Below are positions 11,247 to 22,549 of a DNA stretch of 64,000 nucleotides, piece after piece. The DNA is from Nymphaea colorata (taxonomy: Eukaryota; Streptophyta; Magnoliopsida; Nymphaeales; Nymphaeaceae). How positions within the stretch are numbered: position 1 is the first letter of the stretch; the number at the start of each line of letters is the position of its first letter. The notes under the pieces were generated by a model. The model was not told the origin of the DNA. It did no database searches and worked only from the letters and a program-made list of their open reading frames with translations. Made by a program: the position numbers and the translations under genes. The stretch is taken from assembly GCF_008831285.2 (NCBI RefSeq), contig NC_045150.1, positions 15,871,362 through 15,935,361 of the forward strand, read 5' to 3'.

Positions 11247-12929
11247 CTTATTCTACTGAAAAATGACAAAAATAAACAACTTCTTTTTCATTTGACTAAA
11301 ATAAATAGGGTTGTTTAGTTATTTTTGCTCCCGGCTCACTTCTTTTCCCAATGACTTGTCAGAAAAACTTTCTTTGTTTCATAACAGTGACTCCATCCCC
11401 ATCTCTTGGGCATGGTTGTGGTGCTTTTGAATCTGCTAAGAATAACTTTTAAGGCAAAACCAAAAGGCCACCACCCAAATACGAAAAGTAAAAATGTAAA
11501 ATATTAGAATACGATTCGAGTTTGGATACCAATGACCATGGATCTGATTCAAGTAAAATATATTCTTGACAGTACGGATACTTATATACTCAGATTCGAG
11601 TTTCGATATGAAGTAAGAGAAGTTGTATCCAAATTTGGATGCAAGGTTATATAAGGAAGAAATCCATTAGTTCCACACCAAACCTTAATAAAGAGCAGCA
11701 GAGAAACGGGTCCAACCAAGCTGGCCCGGTAGTTGAAGCTACCAGACCCTGGCTCGAACTGATTCCATTGTTACCTAGGACACATTGACAGACCAAGAAA
11801 TGAATTAGCGGAACACAAGCAGATCCTTTCAAATATAGGCCCATTTTTATTCTACTATGAGTCTACTTAAAAAATGAACCAGATCCGTGGAACACTTGTT
11901 CATATAGGAATTTTTAAGGCAGATTAGTAAGGCAGTAATAATGTGTTACTGCTGACATAGAGTCACACATAACTCATCAAACAAATGATCAGCAAAGAAG
12001 CTGCACAGCTGACATGCTAATTGATCCCATCACTCTTCTTGTGCTTATAACTTAACTTCAAATTCTGCGTCACTTATTTTGCTGTTATGCACATTGTCCA
12101 CTAATTTCCAACTGTTGAGTCAGACTATATTCATTTTTTGTGTTTAAGGGAGACTACATTTTCTTCTTGTGTAAACTAATTAAAAGCACAAGTTGATAAA
12201 CTAAAAATAACTTGTGGAAGCTAAAGTTCAAAGAGCTCATTTATACTAATGGGTTGTAAAAAGAGGTAACAGCTTGCCAGATCAAATCTGACCTCATCAT
12301 CTGAATGGAACTGATAGCAAGTTGTATAGGTTATGTTCATAATCTACAGTTTGACCTGGGATTGACAAATATTAGCTGCGCCCCAGCTATTGTCGGCTTG
12401 TTTTTTATGTTTCCACCGGCAAACATCAAGGCACGTGTACTAACTAAGGTACCTGCAGGTTCTAGTGAATACGGCTTTCAGACTTGGAAGGTTAAATGGT
12501 TGACAACATGTCACCGGTTATTTCTTTTCAGAGTATAACCATGGTTTCTTGAGTCCCATTTGGACAAGCTTACGATTTCTATAACCATGTGAAGCTTGCC
12601 AGTTCAACTATAGTCGACTCTCCTCCTAACATCCCAAGAGCACTGGGTGAACCAAATCCCTGCAGGGAATTCTGTTGTCTTGCCAGCCAAGCACGACGTG
12701 GTCTGTCGAGTGTACCACACATAAGAAAGAGAGAGAGATAGAGTACCTGGCACCGTAACGGCATGGGCCCATCTCCTCTCAAGACCAGCACATTTTTGTC
12801 TTTTATAGCACTGATGTCGATGACAATGAAGTTGGCGGCAATGAAGATCCGGCGGATGCAGGGGATCACCTCGGCCAGGTTCCAGTGGAGGCTGAACTAG
12901 TGACGAGGAATGTGACGATGTGAATCTTG

Positions 12930-13250
12930 CTTCACGTTGTTTTTCTTCCCGTAGAACTAAAGTATAAACTTTGTTAATGTTGGGTGAGGGATCAAGTAGT
13001 AAGATTTGACCATGAATTAGTCCCTATAAGTTGTTTAGCCCCTTCAAGAATTGGATTACACTTTCTCTTTGAGTATGATCTGAGTAAATTCTCATAGCAC
13101 CACATGAACAAGACGGTATGGGAGAATAAGAGTTAATTTCATTCCATAACGCCTTAGTGTTTGTGTAGTATATAGTAACTGATAGAGTCTCTTGTTGAAG
13201 TCGACATATAGAACCGCCATATTACTGATGTTGCCATTATTCTTTTCTTG
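12930..13250 (-). pseudogene. Ty1/copia gag fragment, copy A (internally deleted)
   Basis: Minus-strand remnant homologous to 39860-40545. It keeps the first codons MADQ..., then jumps directly to the later gag block. About 361 bp present in unit B is missing at about 13216, and another ~180 bp is missing upstream at about 13277. The retained part includes the LWDEL...PIP-type gag region seen more clearly in unit B. No LTR is attached. Confidence 0.65.
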
Positions 13251-13645
13251 GTCTGCCATAGTTCCTTCTTATTGTTGAAGGGGCTCCCTTGAGCAGCAAC
13301 AGACGTCATCCTCCTCCTTTTCCGGCTCCAAGTATTGACCCCATGACTTCCAAAACTCAAATTCTCTTGACGCCGAGAAAGAGAAAAAAACTAATCTTCA
13401 GAAAATAGAGAAGCCATAGTTGCAGGGCTGAGAGCGAAATAGAGAGGAGTGAACGAAGATCTTCCATGAATCCCGACTCAGTGGTGTTCGTTCGATGCGA
13501 ACAGAGCAGGCTTCGCGAATTTCTGCTTTGATGCTCATGTTCAAGGGGCAGAAAATCCAGGGAACTCAGAATATCACTGTCAAACTCTCCTCACAGAAAA
13601 CAGAGAAATAGTTCAAAGCGCACCCAAAAAAAAAAAACCACCTCA

Positions 13646-14143
13646 TTACAGTCCGACAGCCCCAAATTCTGTTTCCTCTCTCTTTCCTCCATTGGAGAAG
13701 CTCTTTTGCCATCTTAAATCAGAGAAGAAACCATAGCCTTTGAACAGAAGCAAATATGACTGCCTGAGTTTGTGACTCAGTGAAGGGTTGAGAGAACCTG
13801 CTGTCGAGCTGAACCTGTAGGCTGAGAACAGGAGCTGCCGAGAGGAGATTTCTGGAGATGATTTGTGAGGACCTGCAATGGGCTCATCACTGACATCCGC
13901 AGTAGAGAAATTCAGTCCACCCAGAGAAATTCCGGTGATAGGGGTTGCTGCCGGAATACAGAAGATCAGATGATCGATGTTAGTGTTACAAGAATCAGTC
14001 CAAATCGGTTCATGGCTCCCATATTGCACTAACAAAGCAACATTTTCATGTATCCTCCCTTCTTCCTTTTCTTTGGATTTTTTCCTCTTTCCACCATGAC
14101 CCACCATGTGCCATGACGAACGAGGAATTTGTAGATCTCCCAA
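13646..14143 (-). CDS. Unidentified ORF, 165 codons
   Basis: The longest open frame outside the RLK and copia genes. It starts MGDLQIPRSS, has a basic patch (GGKRKKSKEKEE), and its C-terminal half is Ser/Gly/Leu-rich. I recognise no family. Its 3' half lies in a sequence that recurs at 23820-24118, 41110-41430 and 56240-56550. At 24118 and 56550 this sequence continues straight into the leader of an LTR element on the same strand, so the ORF may be part of retroelement internal DNA. In unit B the frame is cut after about 73 codons (41381). Probably not a functional gene. Confidence 0.25.
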   Translation of the reverse strand: MGDLQIPRSSWHMVGHGGKRKKSKEKEEGRIHENVALLVQYGSHEPIWTDSCNTNIDHLIFCIPAATPITGISLGGLNFSTADVSDEPIAGPHKSSPEISSRQLLFSAYRFSSTAGSLNPSLSHKLRQSYLLLFKGYGFFSDLRWQKSFSNGGKREETEFGAVGL

Positions 14144-14199
14144 GTTGAGGTGGTCCCATAATCCGACGTGTTAAGCTGGCGTGGCTACCACTCGACGAA

Positions 14200-16200
14200 G
14201 TGGTACAAGTGGAACTTTATCCTTCTTTTTCCTACAGAACCCGATTTGAAGGTTAAACCATGGTTGATCCAATCATTGGTACTGGATGATCTCACCAGTG
14301 ATCAGATCCACGTCCGAGTCCAGTCCATTTTTTGGGTCGAGATATTCGAAGGAGGACCCAATCTCTTTCCGTGAAAACAGTAGATTTGATTTGAGACCCC
14401 CTTCCGTCCGACCTCAAAACATAAGTTTTTAGGGAGAAACCTGGATTTAAGATCCACATTTTTCACTCACGTGGAATCCACTGTTTGTTTGAACAGTGGG
14501 TCATATAGAAAAAAGATTTGAAATCCGAGGGGATCTCAGATCCACGGCCAAATAAATGCCTCCTATGGGATGCCGATTCGAGTCGGATATCCGGTAGTCT
14601 CCAAATCCTTTGTCACATACGATACTTGAATCATAACTAATTAGTGATTTGGATTCAAATCTGTCATCGATTCTGAGGTCAAATTCGAACGGAACCTGAA
14701 TCCAAAAACTTATGGAACTCCTCTAAATGCACATCTAACTTTTACTAGTGCATAAACGCACAAGTTTAAATTTCTTTGTTTAACAGCATTTTATGTAATA
14801 CAAGCAGTTACTTTAAACTTGAACGAGTTATTGTGACCCTTTTAAAGTCAATAACTCACCACTCAAAACAGAAGAAGCATTAAGACCCTTCGTTCCCCAA
14901 GTCTATAGGGATTTGAGCTACGTACATTAGTAGGACCACTGCTCCTTTCAACTTATATACCATACTCCACCACTTGGGAATCGACTAGAGACATGCATCT
15001 CCATACGCCTCAAGCCCGACCGTTTATGCTATGCTAGTTTTGCCCTTTGAAAAAATTTATACCACTGTTTGTAATTATTTAATTGGGATATATCTGATTT
15101 TAAGCACGAGTAATTTCTAATCCAATGGAAGTCCATTCAATTTACGTTGCAACATAGAAAAAAAAAACTGGAATTTAGCCTACATAATAGAGCTACGGAA
15201 TTTGTTACTCAAAGTAGACTTCAATATTTGCTAAATTCTAGTTAGCCTCCTGCCTTGAGTCATTACATAAATGACATTGTAGGTGGAAACTGTCCCAAAT
15301 GAGTTTCACTGGCTAACTTGTCTTGAATGAATTGTGCAGTGGAAAATGAGGCTGGGTTTTCAAACAGTGTTAAGACAAAAACGACAAAGAGAAAAGTGTA
15401 TCCAGATTCTCTGAAGAGATAAATCATCGTCAGAACTTGAGTCAAAATTTACTATGAGATGTTTTGTCCACCCCTACAATGTATATTCTTGGCAGCTGAG
15501 CTCAAAGGTCACTGGAATTGGAACGCTGTCTTCAGTTAGAACAACAAAACATAATAAAATAAAAAGAAATTCCAAGAAGACTGGAGAATAATTAGTGACA
15601 TGAAAAACCATTTTCACATTGTTGTAAAACACAATGTAAGTTTTGCACCACTACTTATGTAGATGGATATTGTGCTTTCCCAGCCAAACTTTTGGTACAT
15701 TGAATTAAAGATCTGCTGCGAAACATGACATTCACACTTGATTTTGACGTTGCCAAAACCGCAGTATTAGATTTTTTTATGTATTTATTTTTTTTAAATA
15801 GAATTCTGAAAATTGTAAGTTGGGGGTGCTTCTAGGAAAGAGGGGAAGCATGAATGGAGGAATTCAACTTTTTAATATAAAAAGCTCATTTAATATAAAC
15901 AGCTCGCTCCATAATCACTTATCTTTTTTTTCATCATTTTACTTTTTTTTTCTTTATTTTCTTCTTTGGAGCAACAGAGTGTGAGTTTGTTATTGAAAAG
16001 AAATAATTATAAAGGATACTTAAACTTTCAGGTAGCAAAAAACTTCTCAAATTGCTTAAAAAGAAAATAATCCGACCCATGTTCTTGTTCTCTTGTATTC
16101 AATTTGAGGAAGTAAATAAAAAAGTTCAAAAGTATCTTTTACAGCCATTTCATCTTCTTTCTTATTGAACCAAACCAATCTTGTAATTGTGAACAAGAGC
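14200..16200. other. Spacer, no supported gene
   Basis: Collinear with 41640-43800. The part 14200-14600 is moderately G+C-rich with many ggatcc/gatcca words. The rest is A+T-rich with homopolymer runs. Only short, unconserved frames occur. Unit B carries a ~173 bp insert at the place corresponding to about 15652. Confidence 0.5.
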
Positions 16201-16580
16201 ACGGTTGAGTGGGTATACAAAAATATTTTTGAAATGCATTTGGTCACTCCAAGTGAAAGTCTGGGTTGGGGTGGCACTTCTTCGGAGTGGGTATCGAAAA
16301 TGTTTTAAAATGCATTTAAAGTGTAGTCTCGAAGTAGTACTGCTCAACTTAGTACCCCACTGTGATTCTTATTATTATCTACAAGGCGGTAAGCTTCATA
16401 TTTATTGACAGAAAGCAGTGCCTTTATTTTGGAAGACTTCTTCATCTTTTCTTGCAAGTTCTTGTATGTAAAAGATCAACTTAACCTATACGAAGAATTT
16501 ATGATATAAGTACAATTTGTTCATTCACAATATGTTCATTTATTTATATTGGCTAATTTGTTGAAAATTTTGGTTCCAGG

Positions 16581-16770
16581 TCGCAACAATTGCATGGTTT
16601 GGTTTGAAGCTTATTCTGTTTGCAGTAGTCGTTCTGTTGCAATTCCTTTGGTGCAGGTTCTTTGTAGTCGTTCTGTTGTAATTCCTTTGGTGCTGGTTCT
16701 TCCATATATATGCCGCTTTTTCCAATGCATTCGGCAATACAAGGATGCAAAGGAAAAGAACATGTCTTTT
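16581..16770 (+). other. Membrane-rich exon-like segment with 39 bp tandem repeat, copy A
   Basis: After a plausible acceptor (ttttggttccag) one frame reads VATIAWFGLKLILFAVVVLL and continues with alternating VVVLL/FLWC blocks. The block is duplicated because a ~39 bp unit (gtagtcgttctgttgcaatt...) occurs twice in tandem. It suggests one or two membrane spans, but the second repeat contains an in-frame TAA and I see no partner exons. The unit B copy is at 44203-44395. Family not identified; probably a decayed exon. Confidence 0.3.
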
Positions 16771-16959
16771 TAATGGTAAGAATTTTTATTCATTCCATAT
16801 TTTTAGCCACAAAGATATGCTGCCTGTGCTAGAAATGATATATAGTAAAGGAACAGTTAAATACTGGCTAACTCAAACTTGCGTGTCAAACTCGAGCCAT
16901 GCTGCACTTTTCCATAGCATAGGTGACATGCCAGGGGAAAGAAAATTAGAACAGAGGTA

Positions 16960-17985
16960 ACTGCAAAACAAGGGGCCACAATTACATGGATATTCAGATG
17001 GAGAGATTATTGGTGCCTTACACACCCAGCACCAAGTCCATGACTTGTCTGTTCTTTTTTCATTTTTGTGGGATTTGTTGTCTTTTGCAATCAGGGGTGG
17101 AGCTATATTTTTTTTCCTTTCATAAAACACTTAATATATGGTTAACATATTTTCATTTGACTATGAGACAGATCTTATGGGGCTACTCCATATAATTGGA
17201 CCCAAGTTCACCCAAGTTTGAACATTAAATTAAGGTTCCAAAGTGCGGTCGCATTCATAACCAAAATAACAGCTGAGGTCAAAAATTAGGATTCTGATTG
17301 TCTGCAGCAATCAAATTCATGTTTTCCGTGAAATTTACAGTAAAAAACTTGAACATTTCAAGGTTTGGGTCTCGAAATTCTGACTTTTTGATCCCTTCTC
17401 TTTAAAATAAAGTTTCCACTGACATGACTGAATGTGAATCGAAAAGCCGAAACAAACAGTAGGAATGGGAATTCGTTTAAAGATGCTGCTGCTCAGAAAT
17501 TATATGCTTGTCCCACCACCATCTTATTGTTTTCTTAGGAAAATCCCAAATACTCAGAAAAGATGGTAGAATGGGAATCAAAATTTGCACTATAAATCCA
17601 ATGCAACCTTCCAATCTTGGCTCGTATGAGAGTCTGACTAAGTTAGGAATCTAAGCAAGTTTCAGTTACCATCTTCTTGTAAATTTTTGGTCTTTTCTCC
17701 TTAATGTTTAAAAAACTTTTATGAATGGAGACCTTCCAAATTCTCACAGTGTGCATGGAAGCCATGGTTCAAGTCCAATCTATAGGTTTTACCCCTTCAC
17801 AGTCATCATAAGCAATGAAACTACAAGACTTCCAAGAATGAGTCATACTCCTCACAAGTTCCAAGGTACAATAACAGGGATTGTCTCCATTACCTCAGTT
17901 TTCTGTTAGAAAAGTTTATCTACAGCTGCCTTTCTCATAGTTGCCTTATTTCACTGTTCCCTTACCCATCAAGATCTTGTTGCTT
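16960..17985. other. Spacer, no supported gene
   Basis: Collinear with 44620-45660, including short imperfect frames that differ between the copies. I see nothing recognisable. The word 'ggttcaagtcc' at about 17767 resembles a tRNA B box but has no cloverleaf around it. Confidence 0.5.
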
Positions 17986-17988
17986 TGT

Positions 17989-19345
17989 GAGAAAACTTAG
18001 AGAAGAAAACAGAGGAAGGGTGAAAGATAAAGCTGGAGAGAACTTGTTTTTATTGATTCCTTTGAGCAACATATATATATATAATACAAAAAATGGTTAT
18101 CGCTTACAAGATTTTTCGTATACAAGATCATGATAATACCCAATTTCTATCTCTAAAAAAGCTAAAGGCTGCTTTCCAATTACAATTTGGAAGAAATTAC
18201 ATAAAGGCACAATGAATATTTCAATTTGTTTCTTTAAGCTATCGGTGCCACACGACTTTCTTCCTCTTGCTATTATATGGTGAATGTCTCGTTGATTTTA
18301 ATTGGTCTAAAATTCTGTTTATGCTGAAATAGATAAAATTTCATTTTTTTTCCCTTCTAAAAAAAATAGAATTTGGGAGCAAAAAACAAACGAAAAAAAG
18401 TTATATTTTTGGTAACCCTTGGGTTTATACTCAATCACGATAATCCATTGATTGTCTTATGTAACAAAGTATCGCGTAGATATCATTCTCATCCCTGAAA
18501 AGCTGAAAAGCCAAAATGAAAATGAATATTTTATTATAACGAACTTGAATATTATACACCAGAGATAAGAACTGACAGATTTTTTTTTAAAAAAAAGAGA
18601 ACCACATCTTCATTTTTCCATATTAATTCAAACAGAGTAAGGTAGTAAATAGGACACATAACTCCATGTGATGCAGTAAATTGGAGAGATGAAAAGAACA
18701 GATCTGTTGTGGAAAAAATTGTATTTAGGGGCTTGATTCTTCTAGAAATTCTAAATATGGTACTCATATTTTCAGTTCTCTTGATACGGGCCTGCCTCTT
18801 TTTTACTATGGATTGCCAAAAGAGCCTGTGATTACGACATGGCAGGTTGAAAAGTGCGACCTGCCATGTTGGACTTTGGTAATACACTCCAAGCTAGTGT
18901 ATTATGATGTAATTTTTATCAAGATCTGCATAACAATAACAGGAAGAATCTGGTGAGAAAGGCGCCCTTCCCTGACTTTCTTTCCCGCCGTTCTTTGAAA
19001 TAATTTGCTGGAGACGAAGGTGTATCAGGCGGCAGAGAGGAAGGCCGGCAATCATTCTTCGGGCGATTCTAGCTGTCAAGCAAAAGATTATTCCAATTCC
19101 AGGTGTCTGAAGAACCTCTCTACAAAAGCTTGGATTTTTTGGAGGTAACGGAAGGGAGCAGTTGATTTCCCTCCCTCGTTTTGCTCTGATACCATGAGAA
19201 AACTTAGAGAAGAAAACAGAGGAAGCGTGAAAGATAAAGCTGGAGAGAACTTGTATTTATTGATTCCTTTGAGCAAAATATATATAGTACAAAAAAAGGT
19301 TATCCCTTACAAGATTTTTGGTATACAAGATCATGATATTACACA
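17989..19345 (-). mobile_element. Internally deleted LTR element (unit A, first)
   Basis: Two related LTR-like segments starting 'tgagaaaacttagagaagaa' lie at 17989 and 19193. Immediately left of the second is 'gctctgatacca', the complement of TGGTATCAGAGC, the primer-binding site for initiator tRNA-Met. The element therefore runs on the minus strand, with its 5' LTR at 19193 and 3' LTR at 17989. The ~1.2 kb between holds leader-like sequence but no gag-pol. The LTRs are alike for ~145 bp (to caatttct) and then diverge, so the outer ends are unclear. Best read as a non-autonomous or deleted copia-type element. Confidence 0.6.
18836..18871. repeat. Short inverted repeat (hairpin), copy A
   Basis: Arms cgacatggcaggttg and cgacctgccatgttg around a 7 nt loop. 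The only two departures from perfect pairing would be G-U pairs in RNA. The unit B copy (46412-46448) is a perfect 15 bp stem. It lies inside the deleted LTR element. Confidence 0.75.
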
Positions 19346-19479
19346 ATTTCTTTTCCAATCCATTAACCATCGAAAATGTAGTCTCATAACAATAACAAAT
19401 CTTGATAAGACATCTGATCCCTTTTTTCTTGACACTTTACTTATCACGTAGGATTCTGGGTTATTGTCTTACCTAAAAT

Positions 19480-19500
19480 AGTCTGGCCTGTACTCTATAT
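19480..19500 (+). promoter_or_regulatory. TATA-like box before small gene A1
   Basis: 'ctctatatattgagagtcc' lies about 90 bp before the ATG at 19580. The same TATATATTG/AGAGTCCATCTTCTC block precedes exon 1 in all four copies of the small gene (about 25005, 47070 and 57420). Confidence 0.45.
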
Positions 19501-19579
19501 ATTGAGAGTCCATCTTCTCTCAAGAACATTAGAGAATGAGTAAGAGAAAGCTACCTTTCCCGTGAATGCAGGCATCAAA

Positions 19580-20112
19580 ATGCCGAACCACAACCACGTA
19601 ACTTCTTTTTTTTTTCCATGTTTTAACACTTCTTTCGTAAGAGACTGGTAGAGTGTGCATGCATTTGCTTAGTTATATCTGCACTAGCATATGTGATATT
19701 TCGTTCTAATAGCTCATACTCACACCTATGCGGTTGCAGTTTGCACACGGGAAGCAGGAGCTGCTGCCGGTGCCTCACAGGAACAAGCCCGAAGTACGAC
19801 TTAAGAAAACACTGCTGTCACTAGGCCTACTGAAGCATGATAACCATTCACACTTCGTGACAAATTATGAAACCGGTGATGTTTTCAAAAAATTGATTCA
19901 TGTGTTTTGCATTTGAGCAGGTCAGCAGGCCAAGAGTGAGTGCTCAAGGATTAAGCACACCTCAGGAAGTGGTGTCAAGCAAAGAGGAAAAGAAGATAAT
20001 GCCTCAGTCAGAGGAATTCAAAGCGATGGTGGGCACGGTTATCAATCCCAATGCTGGTGTGGCCCTCAACAAGCGAAGGCTATCCATCTTTGTGGCTCTA
20101 ATAGATCCCTGA
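19580..20112 (+). CDS. Small three-exon gene of unknown family, copy A1 (87 aa predicted)
   Basis: Predicted from splice signals and conservation among four copies. Exon 1 is 19580-19597 (MPNHNH, then gtaact). Exon 2 is 19740-19793 (after ttgcag; FAHGKQELLPVPHRNKPE, then gtacga). Exon 3 is 19921-20112 (after gagcag; starts VSRPRVSAQG, then a Lys/Glu-rich block EEEKK-like and KRRLSIFVAL). All exons are multiples of three, so the frame is kept. Compared with copy B2 at 57476, the C-terminal 17 residues are lost: a deletion after 'gatccc' brings in TGA. I recognise no family. It lies just beyond an LTR remnant, so it could be a captured gene. Whether it is expressed is unknown. Confidence 0.4.
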
Positions 20113-20345
20113 ACTCTCTCTCTAATTTCAAAGATGCCCCTTTTTTCTTTTTCTTTTGGCATATGATTGTTGTGTGCGCTGGCCAGTGCACACAACTCGA
20201 ACTCCTCTTTTGAGTCCCACCACCGCCTTCCTCCCTTTTTCTAATACCTTTTCTATTTTCCTTTATTGTTTTTGACAATTTTTGCAAAATCATTGAAATT
20301 TGTCACTTAATGACATGTTCAGTTTCTCTTTCTACCTTTATCTAG

Positions 20346-20401
20346 ATATCATGCCTTTCCATGTAATGTAAGCAAAAGAATTGGAACTGCCTCGTCACTT
20401 G
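20346..20401 (+). other. Exon-like module, copy 2 (4 bp shorter)
   Basis: Near-copy of 10807-10866 with the same 'tctag' left border and 'gtaaga' right border. It lacks 4 bp (attc), which would break the frame. It lies 234 bp after the stop of small gene A1. The corresponding stretch is deleted in unit B. Confidence 0.4.
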
Positions 20402-20884
20402 GTAAGATGGTTAGACTTTAAATGTCATTTTCCATCTCCATCGCATGTCCAATTGAACCATTCCGAAAAAAAAAAAAAACAGATATGGGAAAAAAATTAA
20501 TCTGTGATTAAGAAATAGATCACTTCGGATTTAAAGAATAACATTAGAGTGGAATCAGATTCAGATTGTGACATATATATAAGTAATGGATTGGATATGG
20601 ATTCAGATCAGATTTAGTTTTAAGTAATTACTCATATCCAATGCTCTTTCCTTTTGAAAATCTTCTAGATACAGTTCAAAATTCGGATTCAGATTGTGAA
20701 ATGAGATCTTGAATTCAGATTCCCACATGATATCTCTCCATTCTATTAAAATCTGAATTCGAATACCAGTATGTGAATACCTAAAAAAATGGATATGGTG
20801 AAGAGTATACCCAATTTAAATCCAATATATTAACATCCCACTTGCTAAGAACATTGCTCTAGACAGAAAAAGAAAGAAAGATAA

Positions 20885-20998
20885 GTGGGGGCCGAAGCAC
20901 TTCCCGTTCCAATCTCAGACGTCAATGATGTTCATCTTCTCAAAGAAAACAATGGTACTGCAACTGAAAGGCCTGCTGCTTGGAATGAACTGTTGTGA
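20885..20998 (+). pseudogene. Orphan kinase exon fragment, middle part
   Basis: The frame reads ...AEALPVPISDVNDVHLLKEN, then TERPAAWNELL and a TGA. This matches RLK exon 2 at 34330-34440 (AEAFPVAISDVIDSHLLNES...TERSAAMNELL). It is an isolated piece of a diverged RLK's final exon, between GAATCT-rich repeats, with no upstream kinase. In unit B only 53343-53418 survives, with TAA in place of GAA. Confidence 0.75.
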
Positions 20999-21054
20999 TG
21001 ATGATGGATACTTATATACTCAGGTTCGAGTTTGGATACAAATTTAAAAAAAGT

Positions 21055-21445
21055 TACATCCAAATTTGAATCCGAAATCAGATTCCACAATCTGAATCTG
21101 ATTTATTTTCCTCATCCAAAACTGATTTCAAAATCAGATTTCATAATTTAAATCTGATCTAAATCCGTCTTTTTCATCCTAATCTGAATCTGAAATCAGA
21201 TGTCACAATAAAAAACCAACCCAAATCCTATTTTTATATTCATATATGAATTTGAATTGAATCCATATTTTGAACTGAGTCTGGCTGATTTACAAACTGT
21301 AAGAGCATTGAAACTGAGTCCCATCTGGATCTCATCAGATATTTTTGTATATTTGAATCTGAACTGAATTCGACTGAATATAACTAAATCTGAATCTGTT
21401 TGAATATTTATGCATATATGAATCTAAATCTAGTCGGATGTCATT
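21055..21445. repeat. GAATCT-rich degenerate repeat block, copy 1
   Basis: Dense run of variants of gaatctga, aaatcaga and gatccgat words on both strands. Similar blocks lie at 26410-26870, 53470-53820, 58800-59200 and, less dense, 62870-63060. They are low-complexity and noncoding, although they produce Ser/Asp-rich short frames. Confidence 0.8.
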
Positions 21446-21640
21446 TCTTAATTTCAAATCCTATGTGATTTTTTAGTTGATTAGTAAATTTCTTTTCTTC
21501 ATCCAAATGTTTTTGGAGCAATTGGCTTGGAGATTCAATTCAAATGAGACATATTGACATCCTTAGGTTGAAGCTTCCCCACTCCAACTGACATGTTTCA
21601 CCATTATAAACAGGAGACGAGTCCAATTGTGTGTGTCATG

Positions 21641-21985
21641 TGGATAGAGCTGTAAAACGAGTCGGGCCAACACAATCTCAACTCGAATTTGCTCTGTTAA
21701 GCTCAAGGTTAACTCAAAACTCGCGATTATAAACAAGTCAAGTTCGAGTTTCACAAAATTGATTTGATTGAGCTTGAGTAAACCATTTATCTAGGCATTC
21801 TTTTGAAAATTTTCAAACTTAAAACCAAAAAAAGGAATCAGGTCAAATGGGAAACGAGCTTAAAAGAGTCATGCTCGAGCTGTGGCTTGGTCTCTCAAAT
21901 GGAGTTCAAAATGTCCTTATATAGCTAAACCCGTGCTTGAGCCAAGCTGAACGAGCTCAATTTTGACTCGGCCCGTACATAGCCC
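21641..21985. mobile_element. hAT-like MITE (agagctgtaaaacgag type), copy 1
   Basis: Begins 'agagctgtaaaacgagtcgg' and ends with 'gaacgagctcaattttgactcggccc', whose reverse complement begins gggccgagtcaaaat. The inside is full of gctcgag/ctcgag words. Such termini are frequent in plant hAT-related MITEs. Related copies: 27066-27200 (3' truncated), 54017-54415 and 59394-59510 (truncated). No transposase is present. Confidence 0.5.
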
Positions 21986-22156
21986 AACAAGTGGTATATT
22001 GTGTGATTTTGATCATATTTTTCTTGTAAATTAAATATTTGAGTACTGGTTATGCTATAAGTCACCAAAGAATTGATTGTCAAATAATATGCCTTTTGGC
22101 TCCTTGAGTCTTACGTAGAAATTAAGCTCTCTTTTGGTGCAGTTTAACTGCTGACA

Positions 22157-22340
22157 TGTATCCGTTGGGTTTTAGTTTGCTTCCTTTTCTGTGCTTTTGA
22201 AGGGTTGAGTCAACTCTTGGCGAACATCATCGTGTATGTCAGCATTAATTGCAACTCTGCTGATCTTTCTCCATTGCACAGATTGATTTTGCTTAACAAA
22301 TGTGGGGACCCTAATCCCCAGCAAGCTGTTGGTGCAACAT
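22157..22340 (+). pseudogene. Signal-peptide exon-like segment, copy A (frameshifted)
   Basis: Counterpart of 54589-54774. It starts with ATG and a hydrophobic stretch but hits TGA after 14 codons because of indels. See the unit B entry for what it may encode. Confidence 0.35.
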
Positions 22341-22549
22341 AAATTATGCTTTTGACTAACAAGTAACACAATCAAATGACACAGAGCATTTCTTTCATTT
22401 CTGTTTTGAGAAATTTGGTGGTGATTACTTGCCTCAAATTAATTTCCAAGTTCCTTCATGAATTCAAAAGTTCCAGCATAACTGAGAAACCATTTCTAAA
22501 TTAGGTAGTATGCTTATCCAAATGCTTGGTTGAACTGTTAAATTTCCAT

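Noticed and set aside
17760-17790. tRNA B-box-like word ggttcaagtcc
   Set aside because: No A box at the right distance and no acceptor stem; not a tRNA gene.
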